Assembly (NCBI GenBank): GCA_965370045.1
Contig: CBDUSI010000074.1
Span: 1-23,190 of the forward strand
Direction: 5' to 3'
Length of the DNA stretch: 23,190 nt
DNA from: CAZONU01 sp965370045
Lineage (GTDB): Bacteria; Planctomycetota; SZUA-567; JAKLDR01
Shown here: piece by piece, positions 8,059-15,868 of the stretch
Layout of the letters: each line of letters begins with the position of its first letter
Position numbering within the stretch: the stretch's first letter is position 1
Made by a program: the position numbers and the translations under genes
Notes under the pieces: generated by a model
Databases searched by the model: none
What the model was told of the DNA's origin: nothing
What the model saw: only the letters and a program-made list of their open reading frames with translations

Positions 8059-8083
8059 CCCGGCAGCGGGGCCCTCGAGTTTC
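8035..8083. terminator. Bidirectional rho-independent terminator between rsmI and the OmpA-like gene
   Basis: GGCCCCGC (8043-8050) pairs with GCGGGGCC (8066-8073). An alternative inner pairing, GCCG (8049-8052) with CGGC (8061-8064), would extend it. On the plus strand it is followed by a modest T-rich run (GTTTCTGT). Read on the minus strand it is followed by GGCCTTTTCTTT, a better T-tract. It sits between two convergent genes ending at 8058 and 8096 and contains the rsmI stop codon. Confidence 0.7.
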
Positions 8084-8095
8084 TGTAACCTAGAC

Positions 8096-8788
8096 TTACT
8101 TCAGTATGGTCGCTGGAATCACCTTGCCGGGGCCCACCGGAGCGCCGCTGCTGGTGAGCGGTATGTAGAATATCTCCACCCGGCGGTTCTCCGACTTGAC
8201 CTTGGAGATCGGCTGGTGCTCACCGAAGCCGCGCACGAAGCACTTCTTGGGGTCGAGCGCCGCGCCCCTGACCAGGTAGTCGACCACCGCGCCGGCACGC
8301 TTGCCGGACAGCTCCCAGTTCGAGGCGTGGAACTTGCGGGAAACGTTTACCGGGTCGTTGTCGGTGTGGCCATCGACGATTAGCAGGATGTTCTTGCCCT
8401 TGTTGCGCAGCACTCTGGCGACCTTGTCGAGAATGGCCTTGCCGGCGGGGCTCAGTATCGCCGAGCCGGACCTGAAGGTCAGCCCCGGGAGGCGCAGGCC
8501 GCGCCGGCCGCGGATGCCCTTGGCGCCGGGGATGTCCGGCCAGATGCCGGCGTTCTTGTAGACGGCGATCTGGTCCAGGAGGCTCTGCTTCTCCAGGCCT
8601 TGCCTGATGCCGCCGACCGTCAGGCGCTCGACCTCGTTGCTGAGCCGGTCGATCTCCTTGCTCAACTCCCGATTATTGCTGGCGGCCTCCTCGTACATCG
8701 AGCGCATTTCGACGTACTGGCTGGTGGGCACGCAGCCCGAGGCCAACAGCAACGCTGCGCAGGCCGCAAGGAACCAAATGCGAGACAT
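8096..8788 (-). CDS. OmpA-domain peptidoglycan-binding lipoprotein
   Basis: A 230-residue lipoprotein predicted to be held in the outer membrane and to bind peptidoglycan. The start is the ATG at 8788, preceded by AGGAGG; an in-frame ATG 39 bases further upstream lacks a ribosome site and would spoil the signal peptide. The signal peptide runs to a lipobox ending ASGC, with Cys19 the lipidated residue. A coiled-coil stretch follows (about 28-75, rich in E/L/N/R). The OmpA/MotB C-terminal domain spans about 98-210: FRSGSAILSPAGKAIL, then VDGHTDNDPV, HASNWELSGKRAGAVVDYL and VRGFGEHQP. The 'SNWELSxxRA' wording is close to MotB-type versions. Asp and Arg residues of the diaminopimelate-binding site (HTDND, SGKRA, NRRVE) appear intact. 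It lies 55 bases after the helix-turn-helix gene and is probably co-transcribed with it. A Pal- or MotB-like tether is the likely role. Confidence 0.9.
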   Translation of the reverse strand: MSRIWFLAACAALLLASGCVPTSQYVEMRSMYEEAASNNRELSKEIDRLSNEVERLTVGGIRQGLEKQSLLDQIAVYKNAGIWPDIPGAKGIRGRRGLRLPGLTFRSGSAILSPAGKAILDKVARVLRNKGKNILLIVDGHTDNDPVNVSRKFHASNWELSGKRAGAVVDYLVRGAALDPKKCFVRGFGEHQPISKVKSENRRVEIFYIPLTSSGAPVGPGKVIPATILK

Positions 8789-8843
8789 CCGCTCTCCTCC
8801 TCTTCCCCCTCCGGTAGAGTTATCCACTGCCCGGGGCGACCGG

Positions 8844-9650
8844 TTACTTCTCGCCCAGCGGCCAGGTCTTCTTGTAAAGGTCCTGCAGGTATCCGGGCAC
8901 GTACTTGCCTTCGGCCTTGGTGCCCTGGCCCGCGCGGTAGCCGCGCATCAGCACCACCCCGAAGACGCTCAGGGCGAAGATGGCCAGCGCGGCGGTCAGC
9001 CCCAGGACCACGGCCATGAACGGGCTGCCCTTGCGGACCTCGAAGGCCGCGGACTTGCGGCGGCTGGCTGCCGGGCCCACCCGGCTGGAGAGCACCCGCC
9101 TCCGGCTGGAGGGCGACCGGCCCTCGTCGGCCTCGGCGTCGTAATCGGCGCCCTCATCGGCGACGGTGATGTCCCCGCCGGTCTCCTCGACGATGGTGGC
9201 CGCCTCGGCGGCCTGGGTGCCGGCGGCCTCCTCTTCCAGGGGCAGGACCTCCAGGTCCTTGTCGTCGAAGACCAGTTCCTCGGTGCCCCCCTCGGGGATG
9301 GCCACGGTGGGCGTGCCCATCTCGTCGCCGCCGCCGCCGACCACGGTCTGGGCCGACTCGTCGATTACCAGGTCGGCGGGCATCTCAACCTGAAGCTCCT
9401 CGATGGCCGCGGGCGCACCGCCCACCACGGTCTCGTCGGCGTCGTCGTCTCCGCCGATCGCCGGGATGATGATGGTCGGCTCGGTCTCGCGCTCCTTCTT
9501 GACCGCGTCCAGGTCGCCGACGCGGAACTTCATCTCGCCGCCCGAGCGGAAGGCCCGCAGCGCGCCGCTGGTCACCAGTTTCTGCAGCTCCTCCTCGGTG
9601 AACTGAAGCTGCTTCATGGCGTCTTCGAAGCTTATCATGTCTTCGGGCAT
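8844..9650 (-). CDS. Excisionase/MerR-type helix-turn-helix protein with C-terminal membrane anchor
   Basis: A 268-residue protein. Residues 5-52 look like an excisionase/MerR-type winged helix: FEDAMKQLQFTEEELQKLVTSGALRAF, then RSGGEMKFRVGDLDAV, where 'a..l..s.eel..lv..G.l.a.r.gg...f...dl' is typical. Residues 55-178 form a very acidic, low-complexity linker with recurring Thr-hydrophobic-hydrophobic blocks (TIII 59, TVVG 74, TVVG 102, TVAI 115, TIVE 152, TVAD 162). A basic Ser/Arg segment follows (179-208), then one transmembrane helix (about 211-235) and a 33-residue tail. The DNA-binding domain should be cytoplasmic, with the tail outside or in the periplasm. GGGGAGG lies about 7 bases before the ATG. 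Neighbours are a small membrane protein upstream and an OmpA-like lipoprotein downstream. It could be a membrane-tethered regulator, or the helix-turn-helix fold could serve protein binding. No target is known. Confidence 0.8.
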   Translation of the reverse strand: MPEDMISFEDAMKQLQFTEEELQKLVTSGALRAFRSGGEMKFRVGDLDAVKKERETEPTIIIPAIGGDDDADETVVGGAPAAIEELQVEMPADLVIDESAQTVVGGGGDEMGTPTVAIPEGGTEELVFDDKDLEVLPLEEEAAGTQAAEAATIVEETGGDITVADEGADYDAEADEGRSPSSRRRVLSSRVGPAASRRKSAAFEVRKGSPFMAVVLGLTAALAIFALSVFGVVLMRGYRAGQGTKAEGKYVPGYLQDLYKKTWPLGEK

Positions 9651-9684
9651 GACCAGTCCTCCCCTTTCGCGAGCGCCTCGACCG

Positions 9685-10056
9685 CTATTTCTCTCTGAGG
9701 CGCCGTTGGGCTTCTACCTGAGCCTTGACGTAACCGCGCGTCGCGCCCCTGCCTTCTATCGTCCGATCCCCGAAAGAATCGAGGATCTCCATGTCGAAGT
9801 CGTAGCCTCGCGCCGAAACCAGACGCAGGCCGGGCATCCAGCGGTAGACGCAGATGCGCTGCTTGCCCGTGTCCACCAGATAGAGGAGGTCGGCCCGGTC
9901 GCCGTTGCCGGTCATGGCGATAACCCTGCCGGCACTTCCGCCGCCGGCGTAGGCCTTCCCGCCGCCCGGGCCCCCGCGGGTAACCAGCGCGGTCAGCACG
10001 ATGCCAAGCAGCACCAGCAGCAGGGTTTCCGTCCACGTGGGGCGGCGTACCGACAT
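9685..10056 (-). CDS. Small membrane-anchored protein of planctomycete type
   Basis: A 123-residue protein with an N-terminal transmembrane helix or signal anchor (about 10-27, TLLLVLLGIVLTALVT). After a Gly-rich stretch comes a compact domain with LLYLVDTGKQRICVYRW and LRLVSARGYDFDMEIL. It resembles small planctomycete proteins of the pattern 'DvLYlvDt..qrlavY...g..l.l.a.R...yD', which I recognise by wording but for which I know no function. The C-terminus (RGYVKAQVEAQRRLREK) is a charged helix. The ATG is preceded by GGAG at a suitable distance and by a promoter with a perfect TATAAT. It is the first gene of a three-gene minus-strand unit and lies 34 bases before the helix-turn-helix gene. 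Confidence 0.75.
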   Translation of the reverse strand: MSVRRPTWTETLLLVLLGIVLTALVTRGGPGGGKAYAGGGSAGRVIAMTGNGDRADLLYLVDTGKQRICVYRWMPGLRLVSARGYDFDMEILDSFGDRTIEGRGATRGYVKAQVEAQRRLREK

Positions 10057-10100
10057 GCAGGCTCTCCGCGGGACCGGCGCCAGACCGATCCACTGCGCGG

Positions 10101-10129
10101 ATTATATGAACCGCGCGGAATGCCCGCAA
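10101..10129 (-). promoter_or_regulatory. Sigma-70 promoter of the small protein/HTH/OmpA unit
   Basis: On the minus strand: TTGCGG (10129-10124), a 17-base spacer and a perfect TATAAT (10106-10101). Expected transcription start is near 10094, giving a leader of about 38 bases before the ATG at 10056. It lies just after the stop of dus (10145), so this unit can be expressed separately from the six-gene unit upstream. Confidence 0.65.
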
Positions 10130-10144
10130 GCCATTTTTCCGGGT

Positions 10145-11125
10145 CTACGCGGTGGCCAGTTCGGCGGCAAGCTCTTCCAGTTCGCCGGGCGCGCTCAGGC
10201 CCAGGAAGCGCCCGCGCTGCTCCCTGGTCATGGCCAGGGCCTTTCCGTACTGGCTGACCCACTTGCGGAACTGGTAGCAGGCGGTGCGCTGGCCCTTAAT
10301 TTCGAGCATCCGCCGGAAATGCCCCAGCATGAACCCGACGCGCTCGGCGCGGGAGGGTTCCGGGGCCGGCCGGCCCTCCGCCTCGGCGATTATCTGGTTG
10401 AATATCCAGGGGTTGCGCAGCGCGGCCCGACCGATGGCCAGGCCCGCCGCGCCGGTGGCCTCCAGCATGCGTCCGGCGGCGGCCGGGGAGGTCACGTCCC
10501 CGTTGGCGAAGACCGGCAGGCCGGGGACGGCCTCCACCACCCGGCGGATAGCCCCGTGGTCCACCGGGCCGGAGTAGCGCTGCTCGGCCGTCCGGCCGTG
10601 CACGGTCAGGGCCGCGACGCCGGCCTCGCGCAGGCCGACGGCCAGCTCCGGGGCGGTGATCTGTCCCGCGTCGACGCCCAGGCGCAGCTTGACGGTAACC
10701 GGCCGGCTCACCGCCCCCACCACGCGCTCGGCCAGGCGCACGGCCTTCTCCGGCTCGGCCAGCAGCGCGCTGCCCCCGCCCTTGCGGGTTACCTTCCACA
10801 CCGGGCAGCCCATGTTGATGTCGATGGCCGCGGGCGAGAGCTCGCCCTCCAGGTGGCGGGCGGCCTCGGCCACAAGCCCGGCCTCGGCCCCGTAGATCTG
10901 GACGACCAGCGGGCGGTCGGCCTCGCAGGTGGCCAGGATCTGCGAGGTCTTGAGGTTGCGCCTCAGCACTCCTTGAGGGTTAACCAGGTCGGTTGAGGCC
11001 AGGGCGGCGCCGCCCAGGCGGCGCAGCTCCATGCGGAAGGCCACGTCCGTCCGCCCGGAAAGCGGCGCCATTATCAGCGGGGAACCGAGCTGCAAGTCTC
11101 CGATGCGCGGCGCGGGCGGGAGCAT
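10145..11125 (-). CDS. dus: tRNA-dihydrouridine synthase (DusB-like)
   Basis: FMN- and NADPH-dependent reductase that converts uridine to dihydrouridine in tRNA. It has 326 residues and a TIM-barrel with the expected motifs in order: MAPLSGRTDVAFR (19-31, a variant of 'APMAGVTDxxFR'), VVQIYGAE (74-81), INMGCPVWKVTRKGGGSALL (103-122) with the catalytic Cys107, TVKLRLG (144-150), VHGRTAEQRYSG (175-186), VFANGDV (205-211) and IGRAALRNPWIF (231-242). The C-terminal helical domain is present. Wording is closest to DusB. The ATG has no evident ribosome site and follows the murJ stop by 10 bases, so translation probably depends on reinitiation. It is the last gene of the minus-strand unit that starts with the PAS protein. 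Confidence 0.92.
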   Translation of the reverse strand: MLPPAPRIGDLQLGSPLIMAPLSGRTDVAFRMELRRLGGAALASTDLVNPQGVLRRNLKTSQILATCEADRPLVVQIYGAEAGLVAEAARHLEGELSPAAIDINMGCPVWKVTRKGGGSALLAEPEKAVRLAERVVGAVSRPVTVKLRLGVDAGQITAPELAVGLREAGVAALTVHGRTAEQRYSGPVDHGAIRRVVEAVPGLPVFANGDVTSPAAAGRMLEATGAAGLAIGRAALRNPWIFNQIIAEAEGRPAPEPSRAERVGFMLGHFRRMLEIKGQRTACYQFRKWVSQYGKALAMTREQRGRFLGLSAPGELEELAAELATA

Positions 11126-11135
11126 CGCGGGGAGG

Positions 11136-12899
11136 CTAGTACCGCCTCAGGACCCTGTCCCGAAGCTTCGCCAGGCGCGGCCGGACCCAGTCCATGGCCA
11201 CGGAGAGTTCCTCGAACCTCAAGAGCCAGGCGGAGAGCAAGAAAGCCACGGTGGCCGCGCCGCCGATGGCGCCCAGGTCGGCGGCCAAGAGCAGCTTGCG
11301 CTTGAGTCCGGCCACGTCGGTGAAGTCCGGCAGCGCGCCGCGCGCGGCGAAGTGGGCACCGTAGGCGGCGACTCCGGAAATCGCGGTGAGCAGCAGCACC
11401 TTGCCCAGGAACAGGGCCGTGCTCCTGAAGGGGAACATGGGTATGCTGCGCCTCAGCCACGCGGTGAGGATCAGCACCTTCAGCGCGCGCGCTCCAACAG
11501 TAGCCAGGGGCACCACCAGCAGGACGTAGCTGTCCTTCCATTCCAACTCCGACAGGACGCGGCTGTTATTCCAGTCAAGCTTGACCACCAGCAGCCAGCA
11601 GGCAACCATGCTCAGCGTCGAAGTCATGATGCCGATGATGATGGGCGCCAGGGTGCGCCGGTTGGCCAGGTAACCTTTCATCATTACCCGCTCGACGCCG
11701 TAGAAGGGCATGGCTATCGCATAGCAGGCCGTGGCCATGCCGATCAATCCCGCGTGCTGGACATTGAGCTTGCCGAAGGTGAACAGGAGGTCGCTCATGG
11801 GCTTGGCGGCCACCACCAGCACCAGGGCCACCGGCAGGAACAGGAAGACCATGAAGCGGCTGGAGCGGTCCAGCAACTGGCCGATGCCTCTGGTCTCGCC
11901 GCGGTCGACCATCTCGCAGAGGTAGGGGAACATGCCCACGCTGAGCGCGTAGGGCACCAGGAAGTTGAGCGTCTCGATCAGGTTGCGCCCGAAGAAGTTC
12001 AGGGTGATGCCCCCGGCGAGATCCTTGGCCGTGGAGATGACGTACACATTGTTGAAGAGATCGCGACCCTTCGCGAATATCGAGCCGACCAGCAGCGGGG
12101 CGATCAGCAGCAGGAAGCGCCTGAAGTCCGGGTTGCCGAAGTCGAGCTTGAACCGGTAGTGCTGCTTTATCTCCGCCCACAGCCCGGGCAGGTGGGTGAG
12201 TATCTTGGCGGCCGAACCGGCCAGCACTCCCGCGGGCAGGGCCCACTGGCCCAGCAGGGACCCCGAACTGAAGGCCACAATCGCGCCGATGGCCAGGGCC
12301 CGCAGCGAGCCCTCCCCGAACGCCGCCCAGAAGAACTTCTTGTGGGCGTTCAGGGTTATGAAGGTCACGGTGGCCAGGCTCAGCCCGAATATCGCCGGGG
12401 CCATCCAGGCCAGGAACCCGGAGGCCTGATCGAGCATGTTCAGATCGGCGACCTTGGCGGCCTTGCCGCCCCAGCCCACCGCGGCCTGCATCACCTCCGA
12501 GCTGAAAACCGAGAGGCACACCACCACCGGCAGCAGCGCCAGGAACTGCAGATTGAATATCGTGCTGACCAGCCGCCAGGCCTTGGCCGGCCCGTCCTTC
12601 TCGCGGCGCTCCATGAAGATGGGCAGCATCGCCGGGCCGATGCACTCCTCGCCGATGTAGAATACCGAGGTGACCACCCAGTAGGCCGCCAGGAAGCAGT
12701 CGGTGGTGCCGTCGGAGGCGCCGAAGTAGCCTCCGATGACCTGGTTGCGCACCAGGCCGAGGAGCTTGACCAGGATGTTCGCGGAAATGACCACCAGCGC
12801 CGCGCGCACTATGCGCGATCCGACCACGCCCGGGCCGACCACCGGCCCGCGTGCGGCGGTGTCCAGCCCTGACTCGTCCCGCTGGTTGATGTCGGTCAT
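11136..12899 (-). CDS. murJ: Lipid II flippase MurJ
   Basis: Member of the MVF/MurJ branch of the MOP superfamily, which moves lipid II across the cytoplasmic membrane for peptidoglycan assembly. It has 587 residues, longer than E. coli MurJ (about 510), with roughly 14 hydrophobic helices visible. Supporting segments include the first helix region (VVISANILVKLLGLVRNQVI, about 37-56), the GASDGTTDCFLAAYWV loop, ECIGPAMLPIF, FNNVYVISTAKDLAGGITLNF and KGYLANRRTLAPI. The N-terminal ~30 residues are a polar cytoplasmic extension. The ATG overlaps the tsaB stop (ATGA). A general polysaccharide flippase is the main alternative, but 'R.q.ig.yFGas...D.f.aA' favours MurJ. A peptidoglycan flippase fits the OmpA-type peptidoglycan-binding protein encoded nearby. 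Confidence 0.87.
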   Translation of the reverse strand: MTDINQRDESGLDTAARGPVVGPGVVGSRIVRAALVVISANILVKLLGLVRNQVIGGYFGASDGTTDCFLAAYWVVTSVFYIGEECIGPAMLPIFMERREKDGPAKAWRLVSTIFNLQFLALLPVVVCLSVFSSEVMQAAVGWGGKAAKVADLNMLDQASGFLAWMAPAIFGLSLATVTFITLNAHKKFFWAAFGEGSLRALAIGAIVAFSSGSLLGQWALPAGVLAGSAAKILTHLPGLWAEIKQHYRFKLDFGNPDFRRFLLLIAPLLVGSIFAKGRDLFNNVYVISTAKDLAGGITLNFFGRNLIETLNFLVPYALSVGMFPYLCEMVDRGETRGIGQLLDRSSRFMVFLFLPVALVLVVAAKPMSDLLFTFGKLNVQHAGLIGMATACYAIAMPFYGVERVMMKGYLANRRTLAPIIIGIMTSTLSMVACWLLVVKLDWNNSRVLSELEWKDSYVLLVVPLATVGARALKVLILTAWLRRSIPMFPFRSTALFLGKVLLLTAISGVAAYGAHFAARGALPDFTDVAGLKRKLLLAADLGAIGGAATVAFLLSAWLLRFEELSVAMDWVRPRLAKLRDRVLRRY

Positions 12900-13639
12900 C
12901 CCGGGTGCCCGCCGCGCGCCTGGAGGCGTTCCTCCGCCTCGGTCTTCCGGAGATAAACCGGTACCAGGTCGTGCGCGGTCACTGTTTTTCCGGCCTCAAA
13001 GAGCTTCAGGCCGATTCTTCCCACCGCCGCCGCCGAGGGCGAGGCCGGCTGGGGACTGAAATCTGCCACCAGGGCGCAAGCCTCGAAAGCTTCGTGGAGC
13101 GGTCCCGCGTGCTTCTCCGCCCCCGAGCCGAAGACCAGCAGCCGCTCTTCGGCGCCGACCGTTCCCGCCAGGCGCGGGGCGAGTTCCTCGGGCCGGAGCA
13201 CCATGTCCCCGGTCAGGTCCGCCAGGGCGCCGGCATCCTCGCGCCGGAAGGCCCGCGCGTATATCTGGCCCCGGAAAGCATCGCCAGTGGCCACCAGGAC
13301 GTCGGCCTCGGCGTCGCACTCCTCGGCCAGCGCGCGCAGGCTGGGCACGGCGACGACCGCCGCGCCCGCCGCCCAGGCGAAGCTCTTGGCGAAGCTGACC
13401 CCGATGCGCAGTCCGGTGTAGCTGCCCGGGCCGATCGAAACGGCCACCAGGTCCACGTCCTGCGGCCCGCGTCCGGCCGCGCCCAGCGCCTCGCCGGCGG
13501 CCGCCGCCGGAGAGCCCGCGCCCCGGCCGCCCTGGCCGCGGGCGAACTCCCGCTCGGCCAGCAACTCTCCGCCGGCCAGAAGAGCCACCGCGCTCCGCGG
13601 CCCGGAACTCTCCACGGCCAGGACCAGCGGGGCGCTCAC
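12896..13639 (-). CDS. tsaB: tRNA threonylcarbamoyladenosine synthesis protein TsaB
   Basis: ASKHA-fold protein that partners TsaD and TsaE in making the t6A37 modification of tRNA. It has 247 residues from the GTG at 13639, which overlaps the stop of the preceding gene (GTGA) and follows GGAG. A longer in-frame version from 13714 would add a low-complexity Gly/Arg tail and overlap the upstream gene deeply. Motifs: LVLAVESSGPRSAVALL (5-21), the family's hallmark SIGPGSYTGLRIG (68-80), then VAVPSLRALAEE (97-108) and the 'DAFRGQIYARAFR' strand. Residues 35-58 are unusually rich in Ala and Gly where TsaB normally has 'H...L.p.i', so the second strand/helix of the fold is degenerate. It is in a cell-envelope operon, between the BatA-like gene and murJ. 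Confidence 0.9.
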   Translation of the reverse strand: MSAPLVLAVESSGPRSAVALLAGGELLAEREFARGQGGRGAGSPAAAAGEALGAAGRGPQDVDLVAVSIGPGSYTGLRIGVSFAKSFAWAAGAAVVAVPSLRALAEECDAEADVLVATGDAFRGQIYARAFRREDAGALADLTGDMVLRPEELAPRLAGTVGAEERLLVFGSGAEKHAGPLHEAFEACALVADFSPQPASPSAAAVGRIGLKLFEAGKTVTAHDLVPVYLRKTEAEERLQARGGHPG

Positions 13640-15867
13640 GTGCCGCTCTCCGCGTCCGCCGCGCCCGCCGCGCCCGCCTTCCGGGAACCGGTCATGTAGT
13701 TGGCGAAGAAGCACTCGAACACCGCCAGGGCCAGGAGCAGCGCCAGGATGGTGCCGGACAGGTCGCTGCCGCCGCGTATCCTGGCTGTCACTTTATCGAG
13801 GCCCTCGGCCCCGTCGGCGAACTCCACGTGCCGGAAGCCGGCGAAGAGCTTCTCCAGTTCCTCCCGGGAGACCGGTTCCAGCTCCGATTCCCGGGGGTCG
13901 GGGTTGACGGCGAAGGAGTTCCTCGCGCCGCCGGGCAGCACCTCGTATTGGTACAGCCCGGGCTCGGCCAGCGGCCCGTAGGTGCAGGAGTTTCGGCCCG
14001 TCCCGGAAGTCTCCAGCTCCACGGTGCGGGCACCGGGCCCCGGCGAGGTGACCTGGACCTTGAGCTTGCCGGCCTTCTCCGGAAAGGGCAGCACCGCCTG
14101 GCCGCCGACCAGATGCTCGCCGCGGCGCTCGCCGAGCTCGGCCAGGTCGTAGACCATGCGGTACAAGAGCGGCAGGAAGGCGTTGCTCAGGGGCAGCGAG
14201 GAGCTGGCCGCGTCCGCCGGAGAGGCGAAGAGGTAGCTGCGCCCGCGCCCGAACTCGCGGGCCACCAGGAAGGGCCGCGCGCCCGCCAGGGTGATCATCT
14301 CGCGGTCGCGGGACTTCTCGGGAAGTTCCAGCTGCAGTCCGGCGCGGACCCGCACCTGCCGGAAGCCCCCGCGGGCCAGGCCCTTGAAGGGCAGGAGCAC
14401 CGGGTGGGTGTAGTCCAGGCCGGCGACGGCCAGCCCCTCGCTCTCTCCGCCGCCGGTCGGCGGGGGCACCTTCAGGGGAGCGCCCAGCGCCGCGGCCAGC
14501 AGCGGCCCCCGGCCGTCGCCGTGGTCGCCAAAGCCGGCGGCGTAGCTGCCGGCGGCCGCGCGCGTCGAGGGGAATACGATCAGCCCCCCGCCGCCGGCCA
14601 CGTACTCGCGCAGCGCGGCGCCCAACTCCTCCGGGATCTCAGAGAGACCGGAGAGGATCACCGCGCCGTAGTTGTCCAGGGGGAGCTTCGCGGCCTCCCC
14701 GGGCCCGGCCAGCCGCGGGGCGATCAGCCCGCTGCCGCCGGAGGGGTCCAGCGCGCGCAGGATGTAGAACGAGCCGGGGCGCCGGCCGCCGGCCGCGGGC
14801 TTCTCGATGAGCAGCACCGGCACGCGGCGGAACATCTCGGTCCGGAAGAAGCGCTGGTTGTCGAAGCTCATGGAGTCGGCCGAGGAGGATACCTCCACCC
14901 ACCCGGTGTGCACCCCGCTGCCGGCCAGGCGGCAGGTGAAGCTCAGCGAGTGCGTCGCGCCCGGCTCCAGTTTGAGGCGCTGCTCGGAGATCCGCTGGGC
15001 GTCGCCCTCCCGGCCCACGTAGAGCGCGGCGACCACTTCCATGCTCTTCTCCGAGGTGTTGCGCACCTGGGCCTGCACCGCCACCGGCTCGCCCGCCGCG
15101 CGGGTCCGCGAGCGCACCGCCAGGTCGGTGACCGCCGCGTTGCGGTAGTCGGGGTCGGAGACGTCCACGAAGACCACCGAGATGCGCTGGTCGTCTATCT
15201 TGGCCAGGCGAGCGGCCAGCCCGCGCAGGGTGGTCCTCTGCATGTCCGAGAGCACGTAGAGCTCCCGGTTGGGGTCGGTGCGCCGGGCGAGCTTCTCGAG
15301 GCCTCCGGCGATTTCCCCGGCGAGGTCCCCCCTGGCGTAGGTGCACTGGGAGGCCAGCAGCTCCTCAATGATATAGGCGCGATTGGAGGTCAGCTTGCCG
15401 TAGTCCTCTTCCCCGCGGTACTTCTCGAGCCGGCGCCCGCTGGCCAGGCGCAGGAAGACGGCGTCCCCCTGGACCAGCCCGGCGCAGAGCTTGTCGGCCG
15501 CGGCCTTGGCGCGGTCGAAACGCGGCGTCTTGTTGTGCTGGCAGGTCATGCTCCCGGAGTCGTCGAGCACCAGGACCATGCTGGTGTAGGCGCTCGACCC
15601 CGGCTTGCCCGCCGCGCCCAGGAAGGGCCGGGCCAGGGCCAGGGCCAGGAGGGCGATCAGCGCCACCCGCAGGAGCAGCAGCAGCAGTTCCTCCAGGCGC
15701 TTGCGGTGCGCGGTGCGCTTCACGCTGCGGTGCAGAAACTTCAGGCTGCTGAAGGGCACTTCCTTCGAGCGCCGGCGGTAGATGAGGTGCAGCATGATCG
15801 GCACCGCCGCGCCGGCGGCGGCGACCAGGAAGGCGGGGTTGACGAAGATCGAGGAGAGGAAGCCCAC
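13636..15867 (-). CDS. BatA-type membrane protein with von Willebrand factor A domain
   Basis: A 743-residue protein starting at GTG 15867, one base after the DUF58 stop and behind GGGGAGG. The N-terminus (1-85) is the 'aerotolerance regulator BatA' domain: FVNPAFLVAAAGAAVPIMLHLIYRRRSKEVPFSSLKFL, then LLLLLLRVALIALLALALARPF, giving two transmembrane helices. A VWA domain follows (about 95-240) with MIDAS motif DDSGSM (102-107). After it come Ig-like strands, a glutamine-amidotransferase-like region (about 340-520, GAVILSGLSEIPEELGAALREYVAGGGGLIVFPS) and a final transmembrane helix (ILALLLALAVFECFFANYM) with a short tail. The large central part should be outside the cytoplasm. The domain order is common in planctomycetes. 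Together with DUF58 it usually works with a MoxR ATPase, which is not next to it here. The exact role (envelope stress or protein-complex assembly) is not established for this subtype. Confidence 0.9.
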   Translation of the reverse strand: MGFLSSIFVNPAFLVAAAGAAVPIMLHLIYRRRSKEVPFSSLKFLHRSVKRTAHRKRLEELLLLLLRVALIALLALALARPFLGAAGKPGSSAYTSMVLVLDDSGSMTCQHNKTPRFDRAKAAADKLCAGLVQGDAVFLRLASGRRLEKYRGEEDYGKLTSNRAYIIEELLASQCTYARGDLAGEIAGGLEKLARRTDPNRELYVLSDMQRTTLRGLAARLAKIDDQRISVVFVDVSDPDYRNAAVTDLAVRSRTRAAGEPVAVQAQVRNTSEKSMEVVAALYVGREGDAQRISEQRLKLEPGATHSLSFTCRLAGSGVHTGWVEVSSSADSMSFDNQRFFRTEMFRRVPVLLIEKPAAGGRRPGSFYILRALDPSGGSGLIAPRLAGPGEAAKLPLDNYGAVILSGLSEIPEELGAALREYVAGGGGLIVFPSTRAAAGSYAAGFGDHGDGRGPLLAAALGAPLKVPPPTGGGESEGLAVAGLDYTHPVLLPFKGLARGGFRQVRVRAGLQLELPEKSRDREMITLAGARPFLVAREFGRGRSYLFASPADAASSSLPLSNAFLPLLYRMVYDLAELGERRGEHLVGGQAVLPFPEKAGKLKVQVTSPGPGARTVELETSGTGRNSCTYGPLAEPGLYQYEVLPGGARNSFAVNPDPRESELEPVSREELEKLFAGFRHVEFADGAEGLDKVTARIRGGSDLSGTILALLLALAVFECFFANYMTGSRKAGAAGAADAESGT

Positions 15868-15868
15868 C

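Noticed and set aside
13640..13714. Longer tsaB from 13714
   Set aside because: The extra 25 residues are Gly/Arg low-complexity encoded inside the end of the BatA-like gene. The GTG at 13639 gives the usual GTGA overlap.
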